14,764 bases of DNA from Caulobacteraceae bacterium (GCA_947501315.1 CANMXH010000035.1:1-14764), one strand, 5' to 3'; shown: positions 1-7,369, counted from the stretch's first letter. Numbers and translations: made by a program. The notes: a model not told the origin generated them from the letters alone.

Positions 1-762
1 GACCATGGCGGCGATGCGGCGGCGGCCGTCGGCGTCCTGCCATTCGGGCACCTTGGCGGCCACGATCCCGGCCTCGACGTCGTGGTCGAGGTAGTTGAGC
101 GTGGTGACGATGTTCCAGCGGTCCATCTGGCCCTGATTGATCTGCTGGGTGCCGTGGTACAGGCCCGAGGTGTCGCCCAGGCCGATGGTGTTGGTGGTGG
201 CGAACAGGCGGAACCATGGGTTCGGCCGGATGACGCGGTTCTGGTCCAGCAGGGTCAGACGGCCTTGCGCCTCGAGCACGCGCTGGATCACGAACATCAC
301 ATCGGGGCGGCCGGCGTCATATTCGTCGAACACCAGGGCAATCGGGCGCTGGATGGCCCAGGGCAGCATGCCCTCGCGGAATTCGGTGATCTGTTTGCCG
401 TCCTTCAGGACGATGGCGTCCTTGCCGACCAGATCGATACGGCTGACGTGGCTGTCGAGGTTCACCCGCACCATCGGCCAGTTCAGCCGGGCGGCGACCT
501 GTTCGATATGGGTCGACTTGCCGGTGCCGTGATAGCCCTGGACCATGACCCGGCGGTCGAAGCTGAAGCCGGCGCAGATGGCCAGGGTCGTCTGCGGATC
601 GAACCGATAGGCCTCGTCGATCTCGGGCACATGGCTGTCGCGCTCGGTGAAGACCGGCACGGTCATGTCCGAGTCGACCCCGAAGATCTCGCGCACGGTG
701 GCGCGACGGTGCGGTTCGAGGGTCAGCAGGGGATCGGGGGAGGCGTCGAGCGGGGAGGTCAT
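1..762 (-). CDS. cobS: Cobaltochelatase subunit CobS, 5' part only
   Basis: This is the AAA+ ATPase subunit of the aerobic CobN-CobS-CobT cobaltochelatase, which inserts cobalt into hydrogenobyrinic acid a,c-diamide during cobalamin synthesis in the cytoplasm. The 254 visible residues carry a Walker A GYHGTGKS (residues 76-83), a Walker B LVFDEYD (143-149) and a sensor-1-like ATTN (188-191). The N-terminal VREIFGVDSDMTVPVF stretch is typical of CobS. The ATG at 762 follows a GGAAGG ribosome-binding site. The family is usually about 325-330 residues, so roughly 75 C-terminal residues lie beyond the left edge, where cobT would be expected. The J-domain gene, its usual neighbour, is about 800 bp upstream, separated by other sequence. 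The identification is firm from motifs and overall sequence. Confidence 0.95.
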   Translation of the reverse strand, partial: MTSPLDASPDPLLTLEPHRRATVREIFGVDSDMTVPVFTERDSHVPEIDEAYRFDPQTTLAICAGFSFDRRVMVQGYHGTGKSTHIEQVAARLNWPMVRVNLDSHVSRIDLVGKDAIVLKDGKQITEFREGMLPWAIQRPIALVFDEYDAGRPDVMFVIQRVLEAQGRLTLLDQNRVIRPNPWFRLFATTNTIGLGDTSGLYHGTQQINQGQMDRWNIVTTLNYLDHDVEAGIVAAKVPEWQDADGRRRIAAMV

Positions 763-831
763 ATCCTTCCTCTAGACACCGGCCGCGCGCGGCTCAACAC
801 GCGCATCCGGGTCGAAGGCGTTATTCCGCGC

Positions 832-930
832 TCAGGGCACGTCCACATTGCCGCGCGTGGCCTTGGAACAGGGGCAGACCTGACCAGCTTTGGGGCTCAA
901 GGCGTCGATGACTGACTGTTCCAACCCGTC
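832..930 (-). pseudogene. Remnant of an Ohr/OsmC-type organic hydroperoxide reductase gene (3' end)
   Basis: Read on the minus strand, about 31 codons give GLEQSVIDALSPKAGQ followed by VCPCSKATRGNVDVP and a TGA stop. Ohr proteins end with a very similar stretch (GL-D/E..., then VCPYS-x-ATR-x-N-I/V-D-V), in which the VCP cysteine is the second active-site cysteine. Here the Tyr of VCPY is replaced by Cys, the stop comes a few codons early, and nothing Ohr-like continues upstream in any minus-strand frame I read. I infer a decayed 3' fragment, in the same direction as cobS. The similarity is short and judged from memory of the family, so a chance match is not excluded. Confidence 0.5.
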
Positions 931-1033
931 AGGGCGGATGTACGGTTCGCACCCCTCGCCCGGCTGAAGGGCCTCCCTGATACCTTGTCGCTGCCGCCGG
1001 GTTCGACGATGATAAGCCCTCAGGAGACCTGTC

Positions 1034-1534
1034 TTGAGCCGACGCAATTTCCCGAAGGCGCGGAGGGCGGGGATCGCGATCCTGTCGTTCGGACTGTGCC
1101 TGTCGTCCTGCACTGATCCGACGACAGCACCAACAGAGCGCAAACGCGGGGAGCAGGTGGCTGTGGCCAATCCGGTCTTTCATTTCGAGATCCCGGTCGC
1201 CGACATGGACCGCGCAATTCGCTTCTATGAGTCGGTGTTCGGTTTCCGACTCACCCGGCGAACTGTCGATGCGTACGACATGGCGTTCTTCCCCCGCACG
1301 GATGGCGCGCCCGGCGCATCCGGTGCGCTGGCCAAGGGCGACGTCTATGTTCCCTCCAAGGCGGGCCCCATCATCTATTTTGACGTCCCCGACATCGACC
1401 CGGTCGTTGCCCGCGCGAAAGCCTTGGGTGCCCGGGTTCTCTATCCGAAGACGCACAACGGCGAAGCGGGCTATGTCGCCGAGATCGAAGACAGCGAAGG
1501 CAACAGGATAGCGCTAAGCGCCGTGGCCGATTGA
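1034..1534 (+). CDS. VOC-family (glyoxalase/bleomycin-resistance fold) protein with lipoprotein-type signal
   Basis: From about residue 46 onward the protein is a single vicinal-oxygen-chelate domain: FHFEIPVADMDRAIRFYESV (49-68), an IIYFDVPDID strand (113-122), KALGARVLYP, and a closing EDSEGNRIAL (152-161). The substrate cannot be told. Ahead of the domain is MSRRNFPKARR followed by a hydrophobic stretch and LSSC (23-26). This looks like a lipoprotein signal with a lipobox cysteine at 26 and a Tat-like SRRNFPK motif. The TTG start is supported by AGGAG at 1022-1026 with a 7-base spacer. An alternative GTG start at 1163, behind GGAG, would give a normal cytoplasmic 124-residue VOC protein. 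It lies alone on the plus strand, convergent to the J-domain gene. Confidence 0.8.
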   Translation: MSRRNFPKARRAGIAILSFGLCLSSCTDPTTAPTERKRGEQVAVANPVFHFEIPVADMDRAIRFYESVFGFRLTRRTVDAYDMAFFPRTDGAPGASGALAKGDVYVPSKAGPIIYFDVPDIDPVVARAKALGARVLYPKTHNGEAGYVAEIEDSEGNRIALSAVAD

Positions 1535-1537
1535 CAA

Positions 1538-1555
1538 GGGCTGCGCGCCCAGCCC
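1538..1555. terminator. Hairpin between two convergent genes
   Basis: GGGCTG and CAGCCC form a perfect 6-bp stem around a 6-base loop, directly after the VOC gene stop and before the converging stop of the J-domain gene. There is no U-tract on either side, so it is at best a weak bidirectional terminator. The call rests on position and symmetry. Confidence 0.4.
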
Positions 1556-1586
1556 CCTGAATTCGCCGGAATCCACTGTCGCGGCT

Positions 1587-2258
1587 CTAAGCCAGACCGG
1601 CCTTCTTCAGCGTCTTGTACGCCTTGATCACGCTCTGCAGCTTGGCCTCGGCACCCCGGTCGCCCTGGTTCAGGTCGGGGTGGAAGCGTTTCAGCATCTC
1701 GTGATAGCGCGCCTTGACCCCGGCCTTGCTGGTGCGGGCGTCGAGGTCGAGCACTGACAGGGCCGCGCGCTCCAGCTTGCCGAGCCGAAGCGTATCCTCG
1801 CCGGCCGGTCCGGCCTGCTCCCGGGTGCGGCGGCCGAAGAGGCCGAAACTGTCTTGCCAGCTGCCGGCCCCCTTGGTGTTGGCGGTGCCCATTTTCGAGG
1901 CGAAGGCGGCGGCCTCGCGGCTGAACTTGCCGGCCTTCATTTCCCAGGTCGGGCGGCCACCGGTCATGGCCTCGTTCTCCTTGGCCGCGCGGACCTCGCC
2001 GTCGCTCATGCCGGCGTAGAAATTCCAGCCCTTGTTGTATTCGCCCGCATGGCCCTGACAGAAGTCGTAGAAGTCGTTCAGCCGCTCACGCGACTTGGGC
2101 GCGCGGGCCGTCGCCGGCTTGCTGCAGTCGGGCCACTGGCAGCGGACCTCGCCGGGCTTGAGGTGCAGGACGTCGGCCTCCGCCGCCGCCTCCTCGGGGC
2201 GCGGTGGCTTGATCCGCATATCCTTGAAGCGCGGCTTGTATTCAAATTCGGATGACAT
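1587..2258 (-). CDS. J-domain (DnaJ-like) protein with N-terminal zinc-like cysteines
   Basis: This 223-residue protein has its J-domain at the C terminus (about 160-221): LSVLDLDARTSKAGVKARYH, then the HPD tripeptide at 193-195 in RFHPDLNQGD. HPD is the loop that stimulates the Hsp70/DnaK ATPase. The N-terminal half carries C40-x4-C45 and C67-x2-H70, which could bind one zinc ion, followed by conserved-looking aromatic stretches (NDFYDFCQGHAGEYNKGWNF). The ATG at 2258 is chosen because MSSEFEYKPRFKDMRIKPPR is a sensible start; the open frame continues upstream only into bolA antisense. It is divergent from bolA with 45 bp between starts. The J-domain identity is clear, and the client protein is unknown. 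Confidence 0.9.
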   Translation of the reverse strand: MSSEFEYKPRFKDMRIKPPRPEEAAAEADVLHLKPGEVRCQWPDCSKPATARAPKSRERLNDFYDFCQGHAGEYNKGWNFYAGMSDGEVRAAKENEAMTGGRPTWEMKAGKFSREAAAFASKMGTANTKGAGSWQDSFGLFGRRTREQAGPAGEDTLRLGKLERAALSVLDLDARTSKAGVKARYHEMLKRFHPDLNQGDRGAEAKLQSVIKAYKTLKKAGLA

Positions 2259-2303
2259 CGGACCCAGTGTAGGGTCGAATTGGTCACCAACAAGGACACA
2301 CCC

Positions 2304-2612
2304 ATGCCGGAAGGCCCGATTGCGACGATTATCCGGGAAAAGCTGACGGCGGGCCTCTCGCCCGACCGGCTGGAGATCGAGGACGACAGCGCGCGGCACG
2401 CTGGACACCACCATGAGGGCGGTATCGACGCGCGCCCCGGCGGCGAGAGCCATTTCAACCTCACGGTCGTTGCCGCGGCCTTTGAGGGTCAGGGCCGGGT
2501 CCAGCGACAGCGCGCGATCAACGCCCTGTTGCGCGACGAGCTGGCGGGCCCGGTCCATGCCCTGTCCATCCGTGCTATCACCCCGGCGGAGGCCGAGGGC
2601 TCGACCGGTTGA
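2304..2612 (+). CDS. bolA: BolA family protein
   Basis: A 102-residue BolA-like protein. BolA proteins partner with monothiol glutaredoxins in iron-sulfur and iron homeostasis and, in some bacteria, act on transcription and morphology. Visible family landmarks are LEIEDDSARHAGH (23-35), ESHFNLTVV (48-56) with the conserved His50, the RQRAINALLRDEL helix (68-80) and VHALSIRAITPAE (84-96). The RHR usually found at the start of the helix reads RQR here, so a commonly conserved His is replaced by Gln. The ATG at 2304 follows AGGA at 2293-2296; an in-frame TTG 24 bases upstream is less likely. It is divergent from the J-domain gene. Confidence 0.92.
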   Translation: MPEGPIATIIREKLTAGLSPDRLEIEDDSARHAGHHHEGGIDARPGGESHFNLTVVAAAFEGQGRVQRQRAINALLRDELAGPVHALSIRAITPAEAEGSTG

Positions 2613-2710
2613 GGTTTGCCGAAGGATGACATCGACGGCCCGGTCCCGTTCATCTCGTCTTAGAAGGTTATGACTATCGTCCCGGCTGTGATTGATATCG
2701 GCTGTGCGCA

Positions 2711-4543
2711 ATGGTTGAATCGGACGAAATCGGCAAATCGCTGAACCGCGAAGCTGGTGCTGGCGAGGTCGTTGGTGGCGAGGCCGCACAGGCGCTCCGT
2801 GCCATTCTTCAGACCCAATACCTTCGCTACGTGATCATCGGGACCTGGGCCCTTGGCCTGCTGACCCCGGTCGGCTTCACCATCGCGGCACTCTGGTTTG
2901 TCGGCACCGTCGCCGCCGGTGCCCTCCGCGGGGCGGTGGAAAGGCACATCAGTGACCGGGTCGGCGCGGGCTGGGGTCTCGTGTTTCCGGCTGTCGCCAC
3001 GGCGACCACCGCCGCCTGGGCCGCCGCGCCGCTGCTCGCCTGGTATTCCGGCCATCCCTTCGGCCATGCACTCGCTGCGACCCTTCTGGTCTGCGGCTAT
3101 ATGCTGGTCTTCTCGCAGCTCCGCGCCTCGCCCTGGCAGGCGCTTGTCATCTCATCGCCCTACAGCGCGGCCGCCGGGATCATCCTGATCAGCATGTGGG
3201 GCGGCCCCCTGTTCTGGCCCTTCCTGTCGATCCTGCCCCTGACGGCGTCGGGACTCGTCGTTCTGGTCATGATGACCCTGTTGCGGGAAGAGCGAATCCG
3301 GGCCTTCCAGGCCCATCAGTCCCACCTGATTGATGAGCTCGAGGCCGCGCGCGACAAGGCCAATGCCGCCAGCGACGCCAAGACCAATTTCCTCGGGGTG
3401 GTCTCCCACGAGCTGCGTACGCCGATGAATGGCGTCCTCGGTGCCGCCCAGCTGCTTGGTTCGACCCGGCTCGAGACGACCCAGCGTGAATATCTCTCCG
3501 TCATCCGCAACTCTGGCGACAATCTGCTGAGCCTGCTCAACGACATCCTCGACATGACCAAGATCGAGGCCGGCAAGATGACCTTCGAGACCGTCGATGT
3601 CTCGATCGAGGACCTTCACAAACGGGTGACGGGCCCGTTCCAGGCCCAGGCCGAGGCCAAGGGGTTGAACTTCAACGCTCAATTCGAGGGCGATATCCCC
3701 GCAGTCGTGCGCGGCGACCCGCTGCGCGTCTGCCAGGTGATCCACAATCTGCTCTCCAATGCGGTGAAATTCACCGACAAGGGCGAGGTGTCCATGCTGG
3801 CGCGGGGCGAGCGGCTGGAGAACGGTCGGGTGCGCCTGGGCTTCGCCGTGACGGATTCCGGCGCCGGTATCGCGGCGGACGATCTGGCGCGGCTGTTCCA
3901 GCCCTTTACCCAGGTCGACGTCTCCTCGACGCGCCGCTTTGGCGGCACCGGTCTCGGCCTGACCATTGCCCGTCGCATGGCCAATATCATGGGGGGTGAT
4001 ATCAATGTTGTCTCGACCCTCGGCGAGGGCTCGACCTTCACCTTCTCGATCGAGGCAGATGTGGTCGAATGGACCCGTCAGCCTGCGGCCGAGCCCATCC
4101 ACGCCGACATCGGGGACGGCCGGCCGCTCAGCGTCCTTCTGGTCGAGGATCATCCCGTCAACCGCATGATCCTGCAGGCCTGGCTGGGCTCCGCCGGCCA
4201 TGTCTCGGCGACCGCAGAGAATGGCCAGACCGGCATTGAAGCCGCGGGCGAGCAACGCTTTGACCTGATCATCATGGATGTGAACATGCCCGTGATGGAC
4301 GGGTTGACGGCGACGCGGGCGATCCGCGACGGGGAAGGTCCGAACCACGATACGCCCATCGTCGTCCTGTCGGCTTCGGCCCGCCGTGAGGACCATTTGG
4401 CGGGGCTGGACGCCGGGGCGGACGCCTATCTCAACAAGCCCATTGATTTCGGCGCCCTCGCCAAGGTCATGAACCGGGTCAGCGGGGGCCGTGCCGGGGT
4501 CCGGGCACTGGTCGACGCCGGGGAAACGGCCTCGGCCGCCTGA
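2711..4543 (+). CDS. Membrane-bound hybrid sensor histidine kinase with C-terminal receiver
   Basis: A 610-residue hybrid kinase. About five to six hydrophobic segments lie between residues 38 and 190, with no recognisable periplasmic or PAS sensor domain. A short coiled-coil-like linker (191-224) leads to the dimerisation domain with phospho-acceptor His233 in SHELRTP. The ATPase domain shows the N box (HNLLSNAVKF, 345-354), DSGAGI (382-387) and GGTGLGL (411-417). The receiver (about 473-592) has the acidic pair ED479-480, phospho-acceptor Asp523 in IIMDVNMPVMDG, Ser554 and Lys576. Phosphate would presumably pass from His233 to Asp523 and then to a separate HPt protein, which is not in the window. 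The start lacks a clear Shine-Dalgarno sequence. The stimulus and output are unknown. Confidence 0.92.
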   Translation: MVESDEIGKSLNREAGAGEVVGGEAAQALRAILQTQYLRYVIIGTWALGLLTPVGFTIAALWFVGTVAAGALRGAVERHISDRVGAGWGLVFPAVATATTAAWAAAPLLAWYSGHPFGHALAATLLVCGYMLVFSQLRASPWQALVISSPYSAAAGIILISMWGGPLFWPFLSILPLTASGLVVLVMMTLLREERIRAFQAHQSHLIDELEAARDKANAASDAKTNFLGVVSHELRTPMNGVLGAAQLLGSTRLETTQREYLSVIRNSGDNLLSLLNDILDMTKIEAGKMTFETVDVSIEDLHKRVTGPFQAQAEAKGLNFNAQFEGDIPAVVRGDPLRVCQVIHNLLSNAVKFTDKGEVSMLARGERLENGRVRLGFAVTDSGAGIAADDLARLFQPFTQVDVSSTRRFGGTGLGLTIARRMANIMGGDINVVSTLGEGSTFTFSIEADVVEWTRQPAAEPIHADIGDGRPLSVLLVEDHPVNRMILQAWLGSAGHVSATAENGQTGIEAAGEQRFDLIIMDVNMPVMDGLTATRAIRDGEGPNHDTPIVVLSASARREDHLAGLDAGADAYLNKPIDFGALAKVMNRVSGGRAGVRALVDAGETASAA

Positions 4544-4607
4544 CTCCGGGCAAGCGCGGTTGGCGGTCTTCAATCTTCAGACCCGGGCCGGTTGGATTGC
4601 ATGAAGG

Positions 4608-4636
4608 GGACCGCGGGGGACAACCCGCGAGGGGTC
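4608..4636. terminator. Hairpin between convergent genes
   Basis: CGCGGG (4612-4617) and CCCGCG (4624-4629) form a perfect stem around a 6-base loop. Flanking GACC (4608-4611) and GGTC (4633-4636) can extend it across a 3-base bulge. It lies between the converging stops of the kinase gene and the zinc-motif gene and could end transcripts from both sides. There is no U-tract. Confidence 0.4.
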
Positions 4637-4641
4637 TTGCC

Positions 4642-5247
4642 TCAGCGACTACGGGCTCGCCATGCCGGGTCGCGCGCCCCGGTCAGTCCACACAACTGCA
4701 GGAAGCCAATCACAGCCGCGGTCCGGGCAGGCATGGGACGCGCCAGAAACAACTGGGGCACCGCCTCGGCGCGGGCCATCAGCGGCAGGACAACCCACCG
4801 GTCGGGAAATCGCCGCACGTCGATATGCGGGTCAGCCTTGAGGTGCGGACAATACCGCAATGAGCGGTCGACACAGGCCCTGTGCAGCGGCGCGATCGCG
4901 CCCGCGTCGATCAGGATATGGTCGTCCGGAATATCCCCGGGCAAACGGGCACCCCGCCCATCCGCCCGCAGACGGCCCGCCGTCACCGGATGCGCCACCT
5001 GGGTCCAGCGATCGGTTGCCGGGGTCGGCTGCCCGCACATCGGGCACCGCATGTCGCGCACCGACAGCCGCTGCCGCACGGCATGGTTCTGCGAATAGAG
5101 GGGCCTGCCCATACCGGGGTTCTCGACCTGCCGGATAGCCAGCGCCCTGCCGACTGAAGGGCAGGGACCGGCTCCGAGCGAGGGTTCACCCGTCCAGCTG
5201 GTCACCCAGGGCACATCGACCCCGACCTTCAGTGACGACAGATTCAC
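4642..5247 (-). CDS. Conserved-looking protein of unknown function with CPMC zinc-like motif
   Basis: I cannot assign a function. The 201-residue product has RCPMCGQPT (67-75 counted from this start) and later LHRACVDRSLRYCPHL (121-136), so CxxC, HxxC and CxH pairs could together bind zinc. Tryptophan-containing segments (VDVPWVTSW; FPDRWVVLPLMARA) and its regular composition suggest a real folded protein; it carries no signal peptide or membrane segment. The GTG at 5247 is preferred because GGGGAGGG lies just upstream. An ATG at 5313 in the same frame would add 22 low-complexity residues. It is convergent with the kinase gene and divergent from the channel gene. A nucleic-acid-related or phage-like role is possible but is only a guess. 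Confidence 0.7.
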   Translation of the reverse strand: MNLSSLKVGVDVPWVTSWTGEPSLGAGPCPSVGRALAIRQVENPGMGRPLYSQNHAVRQRLSVRDMRCPMCGQPTPATDRWTQVAHPVTAGRLRADGRGARLPGDIPDDHILIDAGAIAPLHRACVDRSLRYCPHLKADPHIDVRRFPDRWVVLPLMARAEAVPQLFLARPMPARTAAVIGFLQLCGLTGARDPAWRARSR

Positions 5248-5351
5248 GGACCCTCCCCGGGGCGATGATGCGTCGCCACCTCGCTCCCCTCGAACGGCGA
5301 TTGCAACAGTCATGGGCTTCCAAATCGAACCGGAGGCGCTAGACCGCGCTT

Positions 5352-6329
5352 ATGGCGACACGCATTCCGATCCTGAACGAGGTGATCCCGGCCAGCGAGG
5401 GGGCTATGACCATTGACGCACCCATGATCGCGCGTGTGACGGACCTGGCCGGCGATCTGGCCGTCAATCTGTCGATCGCCCTGATCATTCTGATCGCTAC
5501 CGTTCTGGCGGCCCGATGGATCTCGGGGATCACGCGACGGATGCTGTCGAAGGTCGCCGGCTTCCGCAACGACCTGACGGTGGTCAGCTTCGTCGTCCAG
5601 GTGGTGAGGGTCGTCGTCTATGTCGTCGGCTTCATCGCCGTTCTGCAACGGCTGGGTGTCCAGACCACCTCGATCATCGCGGTTCTTGGAGCCGCCTCGC
5701 TGGCGGTGGGCCTTGCCCTGCAGGGCACGCTGTCCAACGTCGCTGCGGGCGTCCTGCTACTGGTCCTGCGGCCCTACAGGGTGGGCGATGTGATCGAGGT
5801 GGGCGGGGCGACGGGTACGGTCCAGCGTCTCGACCTGTTCGTGACGCAGATGTCGAACGCCAATAACCACAAGATCGTCGTTCCGAACTCCCGGGTTCTG
5901 GGCGATGTGATCATCAACCTGACCGGCCAGAAGACCCGGCGAATCGAGGTTCTGTTCGCGGTCGGCTACACCGCCAATCTCAAACAGGCCTGTGCCGTCC
6001 TCGCGGGCGTGGCCCGGGCCCACGACAGGGTGCTGCCGGACCCGGAGCCCTGGGTCGGGGTCACCGGTCTGCGCGACAGTGCCGTCGAGGTGACCCTGCA
6101 GGCCTGGGTGGAGGTTGATGACTGGTGGCAGGTCAGGGCCGACCTGATCCAGCAGGGCAAGGAGGCGCTGGATGCTGCGGGGGTGGAAATCCCCTTCCCG
6201 CATCAGGTCGCCGTAGCCTATGACCCCCCTGCACCGGGTCCGGACCCGGTCGAGCAGACGAAACCCGAACCTGAGCCCCAGGCACCGCCGCCGGCCCCGC
6301 GCCGTCGCCGCCTGGGCCGGAAGGCCTGA
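5352..6329 (+). CDS. MscS-type small-conductance mechanosensitive channel
   Basis: A 325-residue inner-membrane channel of the MscS family, which opens on membrane tension and releases solutes after osmotic downshock. Three transmembrane segments are visible at about 35-56, 76-98 and 106-138. The third is the pore helix, with the Gly/Ala-rich LGAASLAVGLALQGTLSN. It leads into the family signature PYRVGDVIEVGG-x-TGTVQ (141-157) and the beta domain with VVPNSRVLGDVIINL (176-190). The C terminus is an unusual Pro/Glu-rich tail ending in RRRRLGRKA. The ATG at 5352 has no ribosome-binding site; ATG 5406 (residue 19), behind GAGGGGG, is an alternative start. The next gene begins 3 bases after its stop, suggesting an operon. 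Confidence 0.93.
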   Translation: MATRIPILNEVIPASEGAMTIDAPMIARVTDLAGDLAVNLSIALIILIATVLAARWISGITRRMLSKVAGFRNDLTVVSFVVQVVRVVVYVVGFIAVLQRLGVQTTSIIAVLGAASLAVGLALQGTLSNVAAGVLLLVLRPYRVGDVIEVGGATGTVQRLDLFVTQMSNANNHKIVVPNSRVLGDVIINLTGQKTRRIEVLFAVGYTANLKQACAVLAGVARAHDRVLPDPEPWVGVTGLRDSAVEVTLQAWVEVDDWWQVRADLIQQGKEALDAAGVEIPFPHQVAVAYDPPAPGPDPVEQTKPEPEPQAPPPAPRRRRLGRKA

Positions 6330-6332
6330 TCC

Positions 6333-7346
6333 ATGCGTTACGACTTCGGTTCGGACAACACCGCCGGCATGGCACCGGCCGCGCTCGAGGCCCTGATCTC
6401 GGCCAATGAGGGCTATGCAAGGGCCTATGGTGCCGATGACGTCACCGCCCGCGCCGCGGACCTGATCCGCGCCCGGCTGGACGCCGACGCCGAGATCCGT
6501 TTCGTCTTCTCCGGTACCGCCGCCAACGCCATTGCCCTGTCGATGCTGGCCTGGCCGCACGAGGCGGTGCTGGCGCACCACGCCGCCCATGTCTGCACCG
6601 ACGAGACGGGCGCTCCCGGCTTTTTCGGCTCAGGGGTCGGCCTGCTGGGTCTGCCCGGCCTGTCGGGGAAGATCGAGCCCGCCGGGCTTCATGCCGTCCT
6701 CGCGGAGCCCGAGGTCGGTCACCGGCAGCCGCCGGCTGCCCTCAGCCTGACCCAGTCCACCGAATACGGCACCGTCTATACCGAGGAAGAACTGCGCCAC
6801 CTGATCGAGCCGGTGAAACTTCGCGGCCATGGCGTCCACATGGACGGGGCGCGGTTGGCCAATGCCGCGGCTGCGGGCTTCGACCTTACGCAGATCGCGC
6901 GGCTGGGCGTCGATGTGCTGGTGTTCGGCGGGGCCAAGGCCGGGGCCAATTGCGCCGAAGCCATCGTGATGTTTGACAAGTCGCTGGCGCGCCGCATCGA
7001 CAACCGGCTGAAACAGGCGGGTCAGACCGCGTCCAAGACCCGCTTCCTCTCGGCCCCGATCCTGGGCCTGCTGGAGAGCGGTGACTGGGAGGCCGGGGCC
7101 GCCCACGCCAATCTGATGGCGCAGCGGCTTGCAGCCGGTATCGCCACCGGCTCGTCGTTTGTGCTGGCCCATCCGGTCGAGGCCAATGCGGTGTTCGTGC
7201 GAATGCCGCCCGAGGCGCATCAGCGTCTGAACGAGGCAGGCTGGGCCTGCTATCGTTTCGACGACGGCTCGGTCCGGTTCGTCTGCTCATGGGCGACGCG
7301 GGTCGAGGCCGTGGATGAACTGCTGCAGGCGATCGCAACGCTTTGA
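6333..7346 (+). CDS. Threonine aldolase family PLP enzyme (beta-eliminating lyase fold)
   Basis: A 337-residue fold-type I PLP enzyme resembling low-specificity L-threonine aldolases, which cleave L-threonine or L-allo-threonine to glycine and acetaldehyde. Visible marks are the N-terminal FGSDNTAG (5-12), a phosphate-binding SGTAAN (60-65), the cofactor Asp171 in HMDGARLANA (169-178), and the likely Schiff-base Lys202 in VFGGAKAGA (197-205). Related enzymes often read GGTKNG at that place. The ATG is 8 bases behind GGAAGG (6319-6324), which lies inside the end of the channel gene, so the two genes are probably co-transcribed. The actual substrate is not certain, since the family includes other aldolases and beta-lyases. 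Confidence 0.88.
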   Translation: MRYDFGSDNTAGMAPAALEALISANEGYARAYGADDVTARAADLIRARLDADAEIRFVFSGTAANAIALSMLAWPHEAVLAHHAAHVCTDETGAPGFFGSGVGLLGLPGLSGKIEPAGLHAVLAEPEVGHRQPPAALSLTQSTEYGTVYTEEELRHLIEPVKLRGHGVHMDGARLANAAAAGFDLTQIARLGVDVLVFGGAKAGANCAEAIVMFDKSLARRIDNRLKQAGQTASKTRFLSAPILGLLESGDWEAGAAHANLMAQRLAAGIATGSSFVLAHPVEANAVFVRMPPEAHQRLNEAGWACYRFDDGSVRFVCSWATRVEAVDELLQAIATL

Positions 7347-7369
7347 CCGCGACGTTCATTGAGCGGTCG

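Noticed and set aside
763..800. Possible cobS promoter, TTGAGC-N17-TAGAGG on the minus strand
   Set aside because: The -10 matches only 3 of 6 positions, and transcription would begin at or inside the ribosome-binding site.
82..915. A 277-codon plus-strand frame over the cobS region
   Set aside because: It is the reverse complement shadow of cobS, whose Walker motifs are on the minus strand.
2259..2789. Longer versions of the J-domain gene starting as far up as 2789
   Set aside because: The extension lies antisense to bolA and has no J-protein features; the ATG at 2258 gives a natural N terminus.
3152..4573. A 473-codon minus-strand open frame opposite the hybrid kinase gene
   Set aside because: The plus strand carries the full set of kinase and receiver motifs; the antisense product (rich in Gly, Asp, Gln, His) resembles no protein.
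4592..5098. Plus-strand frame opposite the zinc-motif gene
   Set aside because: Arg/Ser/Pro-rich product typical of a GC shadow; the minus-strand frame has balanced composition, Cys/His pairs and a ribosome-binding site.
5757..6590. Minus-strand frame across the channel and aldolase genes
   Set aside because: It spans the junction of two clear plus-strand genes and has no recognisable domain.
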